A stretch of 64,000 bases of DNA from positions 62,001-126,000 of the forward strand of contig JAMOAY010000002.1 in assembly GCA_039908525.1 (NCBI GenBank). The letters are read 5' to 3'. Positions 33,501 through 42,233 of the stretch are shown in pieces. Position numbers and translations under genes: made by a program. Origin of the DNA: Magnetaquicoccus sp039908525. Lineage in GTDB: Bacteria > Pseudomonadota > Magnetococcia > Magnetococcales > Magnetaquicoccaceae. The notes below the pieces were generated by a model that was not told the DNA's origin, did no database searches, and saw only the letters and a list, made by a program, of their open reading frames with translations. Within the stretch, counting starts at the first letter, position 1. Each line of letters starts with the position of its first letter.

Positions 33501-35634
33501 CTGTATCGGTGCCGAGACGCAGGCCGCTGATAGTCTGGGTCGGTGGCGTGGTGTCCAGGACATAGAACTGGTTGCCGGTGGGGGCGCTGCTGTTGCCTGC
33601 AGCGTCCATCACTTTGAACAGAATGGTGCTGCTGCCCGACAGGGTTGCGCCAGACCAGAAAATGGCCGTGCCGGAGACCTTATCGGTGATGTTGGTCCAT
33701 GTGGCACCGTTATTCAGCGAACCGTACAAGACATAATCCGTTGCCAGTGTTTTGCCCAGGGTTCCGGTGATGATTTGTGCCGCCGTATTGGTCAAGAAAT
33801 CTGTCGAACTGGTGCCCGTGTCGGCACTTATGTGTACATTGCTGACCGTCAGCGACACCGTATCATCATTGCGGATCGTCCCAGTCGCCGTGCCAGTGCC
33901 GATGGTTGCGCCAGAAACACTGGACAAGGTAACCGTAAAACCCTCATCGGGCTCAACCGTCATATCCCCGGCGACGTTGACAGTGATAGTTTTGCTGATT
34001 TCTCCGGCAGAGAAGGTCAGTGTGCCGCTGGGAAGAATATTGTTTGCAAAGTCGCTTGCTGAGGCAGCATTGCTTCCCGAACCACTTACAGCCCAACTGA
34101 CTGTTGATACCGCCGTGGTATCCCCTGAGCGGGTCGCGGTAAAGGTAAAGGGAGTGGCACTGCTGTTTCTCTCGGTTTGATCTGTGCTTGTCGCGGCAAT
34201 ATTGACCGTCGGCAGAGGTAGCACAGTTGCGGAAATCGTATAAGAACCAGTTGTTGAGTACCCACCATATGCCGATAGATAGTAAGTGCCTGATTTGGTT
34301 GGCGTGAAAGTGAAACGTGATTCCAGGTTGGCGCCCGTCCGACTGCCGCCATAATAACTCGTTGTCAAGTGATAAGCATCATCCAAAAGTCCCAAATAAG
34401 GAACCGGCCCTTCGGAGGCAGACGCAAACTGAGAAAAGGTGTATGCTCTGTTTGCATCCAGATGAATTTCCCAGAGATCACCCTTGTCTTTATCAATAAT
34501 AGTGCCTGCAGCCGTGCTGTTGACTATCAAACTTGAGAGTGAATTGATGTCAAGAGCACTGGCAGTGAAGGTGTCTTGCGCAGTGACTGCAACCGTATAA
34601 TCGCCATAATAAAGTCTCCTGCAGTATACTGTAAGATAGTAAATGCCAGACGAGGTAGGCATGAAGGAGATCTGATCATAATCCCAGTCTCCGCTTGCAC
34701 TTTGAGCTAAAATCAACGAACCTGTAGAATCTCGAAGAAGCAATCCTGGATCATGATTCCTGCTGTGCGTGATGAAGCTGTAAGTAGTACCAGAAATTAG
34801 ATTAACACCCCACACGTCAACATCGCCGTTGTATTCAAGCCTGCTTGATTCAACCTGACCATCCACCTTCAATATTGGATTAAAGCCGTAAATGTAATCT
34901 ACAACGTTATATGCTGTATACGACGGCAAACATGCATTCCATTGCTGCTGGGATGATGTTATGATTAAATTTGAGTTGATCGTCCCTTTGGCGACTTCCA
35001 GCACCCAGTCCCCACCCAAAGCAGCATTCCCAGTGGGGTTGTTGGAAGCGGCCACATCCGCCCCAGTCATTTCAGCCAAACGGGAAACAAAATTTTGACC
35101 AACCTCGTCAACCGCCACGTCACAGCCATACAACAGAATATCGGCCTCTGGCGTCAGTGTACTGGCCCAACGCTGGATCTGGTCCGAATAACCAGACAGA
35201 GTGGCAGAGGAGAGGGAGGCCGACCCCAGCTGCAGACTGCCCGGTCCGCCATGGGATATGATGTGGACGGCAGACACATCTTTTTGACCGGCCAGCATGG
35301 CACTGATCTGGGCAACGCCATCCTGGGTTGCATCCAGGACAACGACCTTGGCATCTTGACGGACACCACTGAGCAGGGTTTGGTAATCAGAAACAGACGG
35401 ATCAACGAAAACAATTTCTTGGGAGAGAGATGCCACTGCGAGGGAAGACGATGGTTCAAAGGTTGGTGGCAGGCTGTCCAACTGCGCACTGGTCAAGCCG
35501 GTCAGTTGCGTCGGTACCAAGATATCCGTGGTTGGGAGAGGGATCACAATCGACCCACCTGTCTGCATGGCGGTCAGGGTGACGGCAACAGACGCGGTCA
35601 AGTTCTCGGTCGGGTCAAATCCAGATTGAATCAT
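30592..35634 (-). CDS. Giant DUF4347 / PPC / Calx-beta / Ig / octapeptide-repeat protein 2
   Basis: 1,680 residues from MIQSGFDP; GAGG lies five bases upstream and the ATG 21 bases earlier has no site. Order: DUF4347 (about 73-213) with ISHGGPG (His128) and LLYGCDVAV (Cys171); two PPC-like beta-sandwich domains (about 245-475); a Calx-beta domain (about 480-590); four tandem Ig-like units of about 105 residues with TGTSSTDF and LYGSLNNGATW; about 78 octads; and a C-terminal cap nearly the same as in giant 1. The Calx-beta and Ig units suggest an extracellular adhesin-like stalk. No signal peptide is seen, so export route is unknown. The 100-base gap to giant 1 on the same strand suggests an operon. 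Confidence 0.85.
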   Translation of the reverse strand: MIQSGFDPTENLTASVAVTLTAMQTGGSIVIPLPTTDILVPTQLTGLTSAQLDSLPPTFEPSSSLAVASLSQEIVFVDPSVSDYQTLLSGVRQDAKVVVLDATQDGVAQISAMLAGQKDVSAVHIISHGGPGSLQLGSASLSSATLSGYSDQIQRWASTLTPEADILLYGCDVAVDEVGQNFVSRLAEMTGADVAASNNPTGNAALGGDWVLEVAKGTINSNLIITSSQQQWNACLPSYTAYNVVDYIYGFNPILKVDGQVESSRLEYNGDVDVWGVNLISGTTYSFITHSRNHDPGLLLRDSTGSLILAQSASGDWDYDQISFMPTSSGIYYLTVYCRRLYYGDYTVAVTAQDTFTASALDINSLSSLIVNSTAAGTIIDKDKGDLWEIHLDANRAYTFSQFASASEGPVPYLGLLDDAYHLTTSYYGGSRTGANLESRFTFTPTKSGTYYLSAYGGYSTTGSYTISATVLPLPTVNIAATSTDQTERNSSATPFTFTATRSGDTTAVSTVSWAVSGSGSNAASASDFANNILPSGTLTFSAGEISKTITVNVAGDMTVEPDEGFTVTLSSVSGATIGTGTATGTIRNDDTVSLTVSNVHISADTGTSSTDFLTNTAAQIITGTLGKTLATDYVLYGSLNNGATWTNITDKVSGTAIFWSGATLSGSSTILFKVMDAAGNSSAPTGNQFYVLDTTPPTQTISGLRLGTDTGSSTTDFVTNTTAQTITGTLSGALEAGGVLFGTVNNGASWTDITSKVSGTAISWTGATLSSGSNTIAFVVRDAAGNDSAAIGAQACVVDTVSPSLTVGNVHISADTGSSATDFVTNTAIQTITGTVSGTLTTGETLYGSLNNGATWSNVTSQLSGTALSWVGATLSGSGTILFKVTDTAGNDSTTSGGHGYVLDATAPTQTVGSVQLSADTGTSSTDFSTNTALQTITGTLNGTLATGERLYGSLDNGATWSDISQRLSGTAMVWPGATLVSGSSTMLFRVTDTAGNNSPITGSQSYTLVDTAKGLTSTRLAALTTTQMNGLEATNIAALTTAQIKGLNAIQLGSLSALQLAGLDSKQVASFSITQARGLSAQQISSLNRTQMAGLTTGLMAELTTTQLGGVDSSQMGALTATQIKALTSRQIAVLTTTQWAGLASARIAILSTEQIRGLLSTQLAGLTTTQMAGLTTALIKALSVTQMAGLTRTQVTALTTTQVGGWSSTQVASLSAAQLTGVTSTAMSTLTTAQVKGLSSIQIGGLMPTQIHALGSALVATLSTTQLGGLGSTHIGVLTPTQIKGLSSGQLAVLTVSQMSGLATTALAALTTSQIQALLPTQVAGLTATQLGGLTSTLIRSLATTQVVGLSRIQLAAMTTTQVASLSSIQIRGLSTTQLAGLTPLQVANLSTVQTGSLTTTHMAGLTITQVAALTMLQIAKLSTTQMGGLGSEDIAALTKTQMPGLTTAQITALTTGQLGGLESTDIAILSSTQMGAFSATRIGLLTTSQIGGLTSLQVRDLSTTQAGALSSTQIAALTTSQVKGLEARDIAMLTGSVSGLTATQINALSTTQVGGLSSAQLQLLTTVQIDGLTGTQITALTTNQVTGLTAPDIAAMTATQIAGMSAKQITALTTTQVTGGLTAQIKSLTTTQVKGLETGDFKLLAVDVNPFSLAQFTALSTSQRSAYTALASVPLK
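30710..32589 (-). repeat. Octapeptide repeat array of giant 2
   Basis: About 78 units of the same octad as giant 1. The last 230 residues, including the array end and cap, are almost the same as in giant 1, which is much closer than the rest of the two arrays. Confidence 0.9.
32593..33853 (-). repeat. Four tandem Ig-like units (about 315 bp each)
   Basis: Four copies of a roughly 105-residue unit with the shared phrases SADTG-SSTDF-TNTA, TITGTL, LYGSLNNGATW, LSGTA and DTAGN. They sit between the Calx-beta domain and the octads. Confidence 0.85.
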
Positions 35635-35655
35635 GAGCCCCTCTATGCACGGCAT

Positions 35656-36048
35656 GAAAACAACACAGCCATCACAGGCCAGACAGTCGTTTTGCCCGCA
35701 GGAAACCGCGTGTTTAGTATTGAGGCTACTGGCAAAATCTCCTGACAGATTGTTCTTTGACTGTTATCCTTGGTCTGGCGCGTCTTGCAAGCGCAACCAG
35801 CACGGGGTGAGTGAGCATCATTTGGCGCGCCAAGTCAAGGATCTGGTTGCCAGCCCCTGGTGAAAAGAAGCGATCTTTCCGATCATGTGAGAAAGAGCAG
35901 TGGTATTTCTGCCACCCAAGGGGTAGAGTGGCCGCGGGGATGGTGTTCTGATCGACCCACAGGAGTTGGTGGCTGGGTGTGCTCAAGGCGGTGGGTGGTC
36001 TGGGTATCCCCTGCAGCTTTGTCGGCTCAACCAGGAAGGGGATGTACA
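35656..36048. other. Intergenic region upstream of giant 2 and the broken Rpn-like gene
   Basis: About 390 bases. Must hold the promoter of the giant operon (minus strand). Holds the second copy of the 36-bp leader repeat. Nothing else recognised. Confidence 0.5.
35900..35935 (+). repeat. 36-bp hairpin leader repeat, copy 2
   Basis: GTGGTATTTCTGCCAC then CCAAGGGGTAGAGTGGCCGC; five differences from copy 1 at 22936. Same strand, and again upstream of an Rpn-like reading frame. Confidence 0.65.
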
Positions 36049-36299
36049 TGCCAGAAACTGACGACCAAGGCCAACCCACCGAGTACGACTCGCCGTGGAA
36101 AGAGATCCTGAAGGCATACTTCAAGGATTTCCTGGCGTTTTTCCTTCCTGATGCACATAACGGTATCGATTGGCAACACGATCCTGAGTTTCTCGACAAG
36201 GAGCTGGACCGGATTACGAAGGAGGCGCAAGCCAAAAATCGTCTATGCAGTGTGTTTCTCGGCAGCCCAAGGGAACCCCTGTTTCACAAGCATTCGTGA
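36049..36299 (+). pseudogene. Truncated Rpn-like / DUF4351-type protein (N-terminal piece)
   Basis: 83 residues. EYDSPWKEILKAYFKDF, then FFLPDAHNGIDW and EFLDKELDRI are the typical first 60 residues of a PDDEXK-like family whose full proteins are about 300 residues and are often annotated with the Rpn transposase group. After AKNR the frame leaves the family sequence and stops at 36297-36299; the nuclease core is missing. This is a remnant. The 36-bp leader repeat lies about 110 bases upstream. Confidence 0.65.
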
Positions 36300-36423
36300 G
36301 GATTGGTGGATGTTTTGTTGGTATACCGGTGTGACCGTTCAGAAATGTGCGCAACAGATATCTTTATATTTTTACACATATTTTCTCCATCATTACCTGT
36401 AGGGCACTACGAATGTTTAGACA

Positions 36424-39400
36424 ATGACAACCTTGGAGCAGGAGCCCACGCAACGTTGCATCCGGTCGGGAGTGTGGCACCGTGGTGCCCTTTTTGCGGC
36501 TGCCGCAGCCGCCGTGTTGTCTGGCACTCCGGTTCTGGCGGGCAATGTCGTGCTGGATGGCTCCGTGAACGCATCGCATTCGGGTGCCCTCATCAAAACC
36601 GGCGGTGTCTACACCATTCCCCAGGATCATGGAAAAACCATCGGTACCAATCTGTTGCACAGTTTTTCCCAGTTTGATCTGGCCACCGCCAGTGAAACCG
36701 CCCTTTTTACGGGATCCGGCGTCACCAACATCCTTTCCCGCGTCACCGGGGGGGCGGCGTCCAGTATCAACGGCAAGATCAAATCGAGTATTCCCGGGGC
36801 CAATCTCTACCTGATGAATCCCAAGGGGGTTGTCTTTGGGGATCAGGCGTCACTGGATATCAGCGGGTCGTTTCACGTCACCACAGCCGATTATGTGCAA
36901 CTCGGATCGGCGGGCGCCTATTATGCCGACCGAACGGTCAACAGCCCGCTGGTCAGCGTCGACCCCACGGCTTTCGGGTTCCTGACGGCCGCCCCGGCGG
37001 CCATTACCTTCGCGGGAACCGGTTTTTTTGACCCCTTCTTCGGCACAAATGCACCCTGGTATGGCAAGGGGATGACGGTCCCGAATGGCAAAACGCTCTC
37101 CGTGGTCGGTGGGGATGTCTCCATTACCTCCAACCAATATGGCTACGGCAGCGTGCTCCAGGCCAAAGGTGGACGGCTCAATCTGGTCAGTGTGGCCGGC
37201 ACCGGCGAAGTCAAGCCAACGGCCACAGGCTTGGGCGTGGATCAGGCCGGTGGTGCGATCACACTATCCGGCAATTCGGTGCTGCGGGTCTCCGACACCA
37301 CAGCTGGCACGCTGTTCGTGCGCGGAGGAACCCTGAGCATGGGTTCCAGCGACGCAGCAGGCTCGGCGGGCTCCTTCTATGCCGCTCCTACCGGAGATGG
37401 TGGCGGTGGTCTCATCGACGTGTTGCTCGATCATGAACTCACCATGGCCAACGGCAGTCAGATCTCTATCAACAATTTTGGTGGCGGTACGGGAGGGGAA
37501 ATCCGCGTACAGGCTCACGATATCGCCCTGTCCAGCGGCAGCGGCATCACCTCCAATGCAAGAGCATTGGGCCGGGGGGCCCATGTGACCGTGACGACTC
37601 CGGGAACTCTGACCCTTACCGGCGGAAATTCTGCGGGACACAGCTATGTCTCGGTGGGCACCTCCGATGCGGAATCCGGCAACCTCACCATCCGAGCGGG
37701 ACACCTGGAGCTGTCCGAGCAGGCCTATGTGAGCAGCTTGAGCATGGGCCCAGGCAAAGGGGGAGAGGTGACCCTGATGGTCGGCGATGCCACCTTGAAC
37801 AACGGATCACTCAATACCTTCTCGACGGCCCAAGGGCCAGGAGGTTCCCTGCGCCTGGAGAGCAGCGGCGATCTGCGCATCACGGGTTCCTCTGGCACCA
37901 TATCGACAGAGGCTACAGGCACGGGCACAGGGGGTGCTGTGACACTCGAAACAAGGGGCAAGATCCTCATCCAACAGGATGGTGCCATCAAGAGCAAAAC
38001 GAGTGCCAGCGGCCTGGGTGGGGCCGTCACAATCACCACTCCGGGGATTATGGAGATCGGCAGTGGCGGTCTGGACTCGGGCATGGTGGCCACAATCACC
38101 GAGAGCAATGGAACCGGTGGAGCACTGCGCATCCGTGCCGGCACGGTCAAGATCGTAGAGGGTGGGAGCATCTCTTCTGCCACCAGTACCCAAGGTGGTA
38201 CAGGTGGCGCGGTTGCGGTCCATGCAGAGACGATCACATTGAACGGTGGTGCGCTGTGGGGCGCGGACATTATCAGCAAGGCATACAATGGCGGTCGCGG
38301 GGGGGATATCACCGTTCACGCCGACCGTGATTTGATCGTGGATGGGCAAACCTCTACCTTCGGAGCACAAATCGCCAACTACGGTTGGGGAGCCTCGAAC
38401 AGTGGTGCAGTGGCTGTGACCGCATCCGACATCACATTGCAACACCATGGTAACATGATGGCAAGTACCGAGAATGGTATTGCCGGGGATGTGAACGTTG
38501 AGGCAAAACGTGTGACCATGCTCGGAGGGGCATTGCGCAGTTCTGTATCGGGTTCAGGACGGGGAGGCGCGCTCAATCTGACAGCGAAAGAGGCGGTCTC
38601 CATGGCAGGAGATGCCAAGGGGAGCACAGTGCTGAGCCGGGTATCGCAAATGGACAGCCTGACCACCGGGGCGGGCCACGCGGGTCAGATCAACCTCACT
38701 GCCCCCGACGTGGAGATCGGTGATGGGGGGCGCATCGCCGCCACCACGGGTGTCGGAGTCGCCGGTGAAGGCACAGGCCAAGGTGGTCAAATCACAATCC
38801 ATGCCGAGCGCATGCGTATTCATGATGGAGGTTTCATCGCCAGCAACAGCACCAGTCGTGGCAACGCGGGCCGTGTCGCACTGACCGTCAAAGAGTTGCT
38901 GGAGATTCGTGGCCATGAAGGGTCGATCAACATTCCCAAAGAGTATCCCAACGGTGGCATCTATGCGGGTACAACGGGTGCTGGTTTGGGAGGAGATGTG
39001 ACCCTCTCGGCCGCAAACCTTGAGATGACCTCTGGCGGCAGGATTGACAGTTCCACATCCGGTGCGGGACGGGGGGGGAATATTGCCATCACGACCTCTG
39101 ATACCCTGTCGGTTGCCGGGAAAAGTGCCACCCAGGCGGCCAGCGTGATTGCCGCATCCACACGCGGGGCCGACAGCAATGCGGGCGCGGGTGGCACCTT
39201 GTCCATTGCCACCCCACGGCTCTCCTTGACCGATGGGGGTCATATCGAAAGCTCCACCAGCGGCTTTGGAGCGGGTGGGACGATTGCCGTGGAGGTGCCT
39301 GTCCGCATGACCCTGGCCGGTGCGGGTTCCGGGCTTTTTGGCAATTCCACGGCGGCGGGTGCGGCGGGCATCATCACCGCCCGGAGTGACAGCCTGTCTC

Positions 39401-40440
39401 TGTCCGACCATGCAGAGATCAGCACATCCGGAACGGGCAGCGGCAAGGCGGGTGATATCACCCTGGGCCTACCGTTGCGACGCGCTTCCGTGACCAGTGG
39501 TGCCAGCATCTCCTCGTCCAACACAGGTTCCGGTGATGCCGGCTCCATTCTCCTCAGCGCATCGGGAGCGCTGGACCTGGATCAAGGCTCTATCCAAACC
39601 GAGGCTGCAGCCGGGAAAGGAGGCAGCATTTCACTCACTGTGCCTCTCCTGTCGGTTGCCCATAACAGCCAAATCAGCGCCTCGGTACTGGGTGGTGCTG
39701 GGACCGGAGGCCGTGTGGGCCTGGATTTGACCACCCTGTCCCTGTCCAACAACAGTCGGGTGGAGAGTTCAACTGCGGGTACGGGAACCGGTGGCAATAT
39801 CACCATTCGGGACGATAATACCCACATCCGTTCGGGGAGCAGCATTGCCTCCAACAGCACCTCTCTGGCAGACGGCGCAGGCAAAGCAGGCTCCGTTACC
39901 CTGCTATCGAGGGACACCCTCATCATGGAAGAGGGAGCCGTTACCTCTTCGGCAAAAAAAGGCGGCGGCGGAGATATTTCGGTGCAGGTGCAGAACATGA
40001 TCCGCCTGACCCAATCGAACATTTCCACCTCGGTGCAAGGGGGAGACGGTCAAGGGGGTAACATTGCGATTGATCCTATCTTCCTGATTCTAAAAGGAAG
40101 CAAGGTACAAGCCAATGCCTTTGAAGGTGCGGGTGGCAGGGTCACCATCCAGGCACAGACCCTGATCAAGGATTCTCTGAGCCGTATGACCGCCTCCTCC
40201 GCCCTGGGTATCCAGGGAACGGTGACTGTGGATGCACCCGATGTGAATGTTGTCGATAGTCTGTCTGTCCTGCCGACCACCTTTCTGGACGCCTCGGCCC
40301 TTTTGGGTGAACTGTGTTCCCCTCATCGGGAAGGTGGTCGCAGCAGCTTCATCCTCAAGGGACGGGGTGGTCTCCCGACGATGCCCGATGACTTGTTCTC
40401 CAGTCACGGGGTGATGGACCATGATACCCCCCATGATTAA
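36424..40440 (+). CDS. Two-partner-secretion exoprotein (filamentous haemagglutinin N-terminal type)
   Basis: 1,338 residues. An extended signal region (basic to about 23, then hydrophobic, ending near VLAGN) leads into the TPS domain (about 40-290). That domain has VLDGSVNASHSG, FSQFDLATASET, NILSRVTGG and the NPxG-type LMNPKGVVFGD. The rest is a glycine-rich beta-helix of imperfect strands (GGAVTLET, GGNIAITT types). The end LLGELCSPHREGGRSSFILKGRGGLP is the C-terminal signature of one TpsA group. Such proteins are exported by a TpsB (FhaC-like) pore; none is in the window. No clear ribosome binding site precedes the ATG. Stop codons overlap those of convergent pilX. Confidence 0.88.
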   Translation: MTTLEQEPTQRCIRSGVWHRGALFAAAAAAVLSGTPVLAGNVVLDGSVNASHSGALIKTGGVYTIPQDHGKTIGTNLLHSFSQFDLATASETALFTGSGVTNILSRVTGGAASSINGKIKSSIPGANLYLMNPKGVVFGDQASLDISGSFHVTTADYVQLGSAGAYYADRTVNSPLVSVDPTAFGFLTAAPAAITFAGTGFFDPFFGTNAPWYGKGMTVPNGKTLSVVGGDVSITSNQYGYGSVLQAKGGRLNLVSVAGTGEVKPTATGLGVDQAGGAITLSGNSVLRVSDTTAGTLFVRGGTLSMGSSDAAGSAGSFYAAPTGDGGGGLIDVLLDHELTMANGSQISINNFGGGTGGEIRVQAHDIALSSGSGITSNARALGRGAHVTVTTPGTLTLTGGNSAGHSYVSVGTSDAESGNLTIRAGHLELSEQAYVSSLSMGPGKGGEVTLMVGDATLNNGSLNTFSTAQGPGGSLRLESSGDLRITGSSGTISTEATGTGTGGAVTLETRGKILIQQDGAIKSKTSASGLGGAVTITTPGIMEIGSGGLDSGMVATITESNGTGGALRIRAGTVKIVEGGSISSATSTQGGTGGAVAVHAETITLNGGALWGADIISKAYNGGRGGDITVHADRDLIVDGQTSTFGAQIANYGWGASNSGAVAVTASDITLQHHGNMMASTENGIAGDVNVEAKRVTMLGGALRSSVSGSGRGGALNLTAKEAVSMAGDAKGSTVLSRVSQMDSLTTGAGHAGQINLTAPDVEIGDGGRIAATTGVGVAGEGTGQGGQITIHAERMRIHDGGFIASNSTSRGNAGRVALTVKELLEIRGHEGSINIPKEYPNGGIYAGTTGAGLGGDVTLSAANLEMTSGGRIDSSTSGAGRGGNIAITTSDTLSVAGKSATQAASVIAASTRGADSNAGAGGTLSIATPRLSLTDGGHIESSTSGFGAGGTIAVEVPVRMTLAGAGSGLFGNSTAAGAAGIITARSDSLSLSDHAEISTSGTGSGKAGDITLGLPLRRASVTSGASISSSNTGSGDAGSILLSASGALDLDQGSIQTEAAAGKGGSISLTVPLLSVAHNSQISASVLGGAGTGGRVGLDLTTLSLSNNSRVESSTAGTGTGGNITIRDDNTHIRSGSSIASNSTSLADGAGKAGSVTLLSRDTLIMEEGAVTSSAKKGGGGDISVQVQNMIRLTQSNISTSVQGGDGQGGNIAIDPIFLILKGSKVQANAFEGAGGRVTIQAQTLIKDSLSRMTASSALGIQGTVTVDAPDVNVVDSLSVLPTTFLDASALLGELCSPHREGGRSSFILKGRGGLPTMPDDLFSSHGVMDHDTPHD

Positions 40441-41150
40441 TGCGTCACGATCTTCTGGGGATCCCCCACCGTCCCGGCTTGGGTGTGGGATACCGCCGAC
40501 ACAATGGTCAAGGCCCCCTTGCTGGCCATGGTGGCAGGATTGCAGACGGCACATGCAGGGTTGACCACCCGTGTCACAACATAGGTGGATTGAAGCATGA
40601 CTCGGGCGTTGCCCGAGCCGCCGGTGCCCAGGGCAGTGATCCGATAGGCCCGCTGAGGCAGATCGGTGGCGCCCGGATTGGCCTCCCGCCAGCTCTTGGC
40701 AGCGTACTCGCAGAGATCCTCGATGATGTATCGTGGGGCAACCAGGTTGCCCGGCAACTGCACCGCGTAGGTCTGATGTCGGGCTGCAACGTTCCACACA
40801 TCCTTGGCCGGATCGCTCCAGCGTGGTTTGGTGGGACAGCCTTGGGTGCAATAACCGTTGGTGCAGTTGTCGTCGAACACCGGATGGGCCGCCTCCACGT
40901 TCCGTTCCCCGGCCAACAAGGCGGCCTCGGCAGCCAAAAAGGCGATCTGCCGGTCCCGGTTGTTGCGTACCATGTTCTCTTCCAGGGAGCTGTTTCGGGT
41001 GGCTGTGATCCCCAGCAGGGTCATGATGCTCAGCAAAACCAAGGCAATGACAAATACCGCACCGCTTTGCGCATGCCATATCCGGTTCGTGGCACAATGA
41101 GAGGAGCGGAGGTTGGTCGTCGTTTGGGTCGCAACGGGACGATTCGCCAT
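40437..41150 (-). CDS. pilX: Type IV minor pilin-associated protein PilX
   Basis: 237 residues. The N-terminal helix follows QSGAVFVIALVLLSIMTLL, the PilX_N form in which the prepilin Gly/Phe motif is altered, then RNSSLEENMVRNNRD and AFLAAEAALLAGE, diagnostic for PilX. The C-terminal part has two CxxC-like pairs (DNCTNGYCTQGC, PACAVCNP). In known systems PilX joins PilV, PilW and PilY1 in the pilus-priming tip complex. It starts six bases after the pilW stop. The usual next gene, pilY1, is 17.7 kb away; pilX instead meets a convergent exoprotein gene. Confidence 0.9.
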   Translation of the reverse strand: MANRPVATQTTTNLRSSHCATNRIWHAQSGAVFVIALVLLSIMTLLGITATRNSSLEENMVRNNRDRQIAFLAAEAALLAGERNVEAAHPVFDDNCTNGYCTQGCPTKPRWSDPAKDVWNVAARHQTYAVQLPGNLVAPRYIIEDLCEYAAKSWREANPGATDLPQRAYRITALGTGGSGNARVMLQSTYVVTRVVNPACAVCNPATMASKGALTIVSAVSHTQAGTVGDPQKIVTH

Positions 41151-41156
41151 GGTCGT

Positions 41157-42233
41157 TCAGTGACGCAGCTGAAGGGTGGAGGTGACCACCTTGCGTATGC
41201 GAAAATCCGCCGGGTGGGTCACCGTGGAGCCGGAAACCTGAATCGGCGTCCCGGCGACTGTGTAAGGTGTCTGATCCAACTGGCTGCGCACCCCGTCTGC
41301 CGTACGCAGCAGCAGCCCCACCCGGACACTGACGATGCTGGACCAGGCGTTGGCAGCCTCCACGGCCGCAGCGGTCAGATACTGGTTGGCCACCTGGTCC
41401 GCGTCGGTGTCCCAGCCATAGAGAAGCTGGAGATTTTCCACCCCATCCACCAGTTCAATGCCGGTTGTACCGCTGCCCTGGTTGAGGATCTCCCAGAACA
41501 GGGCCGGTTCGCCACTCGCCCCGGTACCGATAAAGAAAGCCACTGAACGAATGCGGGAGAGCATGGCGTTGGGACCGTACTGGTACCAGGCCGAGGCACA
41601 GGCCCCACTGCAATCCCCTCCCAGACAGGCGCTGACATTGCCAATGCTGCCCGAACCGGTCTGGTGGTCAAGCGTGCGGTTGACCTGGCTGGCCTGGGTA
41701 ACCTGGAAGATGACCCCCTGGGTACAGTCGGTCACGAAGAGGATCTCATTGGTCTGCACATCGTGGCCCAGAGCCGTTTTGAACTGCGCCGTGCAGGCGT
41801 TGTGGGACTCGATGGTCATGGCCTTGGGGTCGATGCCGGAGACCACAATGGCATCTGTACCCGGCAAGGCCTTGCCTTGCAACACGGGCGGGAGCGCCGC
41901 CTGGTTGCTGTTGTCGTAACCGCGGATCCGCTCATTCAAGGCCCAGGAGAGCCCGTGGGGGGTCACCAGCTGATTGCCCGGCGGAAGATCCGAGACACAG
42001 CCCCAATAACCGGCCATGCGTATCTCCCTCACGAGGGTTTCCATGGCAAAACGGGCATTCTCCTGCAACCGTGCAATGTTTTCATTCAACAGGTAGGTCT
42101 GTTTGGTGCTGGAAAAAATCCCCAGCAAACCCGAGACCAGCAACAGGCCAATCGTCAAGGCAACCATCAACTCCAGCAGAGAAAACCCACGGTCACGCTC
42201 CCCTGCCCGGCACCCCGGCACCCCGGATCTCAT
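41157..42233 (-). CDS. pilW: Type IV minor pilin PilW
   Basis: 358 residues. Prepilin motif RG-FSLLELMVALTIG near residue 16, then FSSTKQTYLLNENIARLQENARFA and REIRMAGYWGC, hallmarks of PilW. The large C-terminal globular domain holds DGVENLQLLYGWD, also typical. Part of the pilus tip priming complex in the inner membrane and periplasm. The start overlaps pilV by four bases (ATGA) and pilX follows after six bases, so expression is coupled. Confidence 0.92.
   Translation of the reverse strand: MRSGVPGCRAGERDRGFSLLELMVALTIGLLLVSGLLGIFSSTKQTYLLNENIARLQENARFAMETLVREIRMAGYWGCVSDLPPGNQLVTPHGLSWALNERIRGYDNSNQAALPPVLQGKALPGTDAIVVSGIDPKAMTIESHNACTAQFKTALGHDVQTNEILFVTDCTQGVIFQVTQASQVNRTLDHQTGSGSIGNVSACLGGDCSGACASAWYQYGPNAMLSRIRSVAFFIGTGASGEPALFWEILNQGSGTTGIELVDGVENLQLLYGWDTDADQVANQYLTAAAVEAANAWSSIVSVRVGLLLRTADGVRSQLDQTPYTVAGTPIQVSGSTVTHPADFRIRKVVTSTLQLRH

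Noticed and set aside
30592..35634. RTX toxin or type I secretion substrate
   Set aside because: No GGxGxDxxx nonapeptides and no haemolysin-type export set nearby; the ABC gene at 55437 is a stand-alone MsbA-like exporter.
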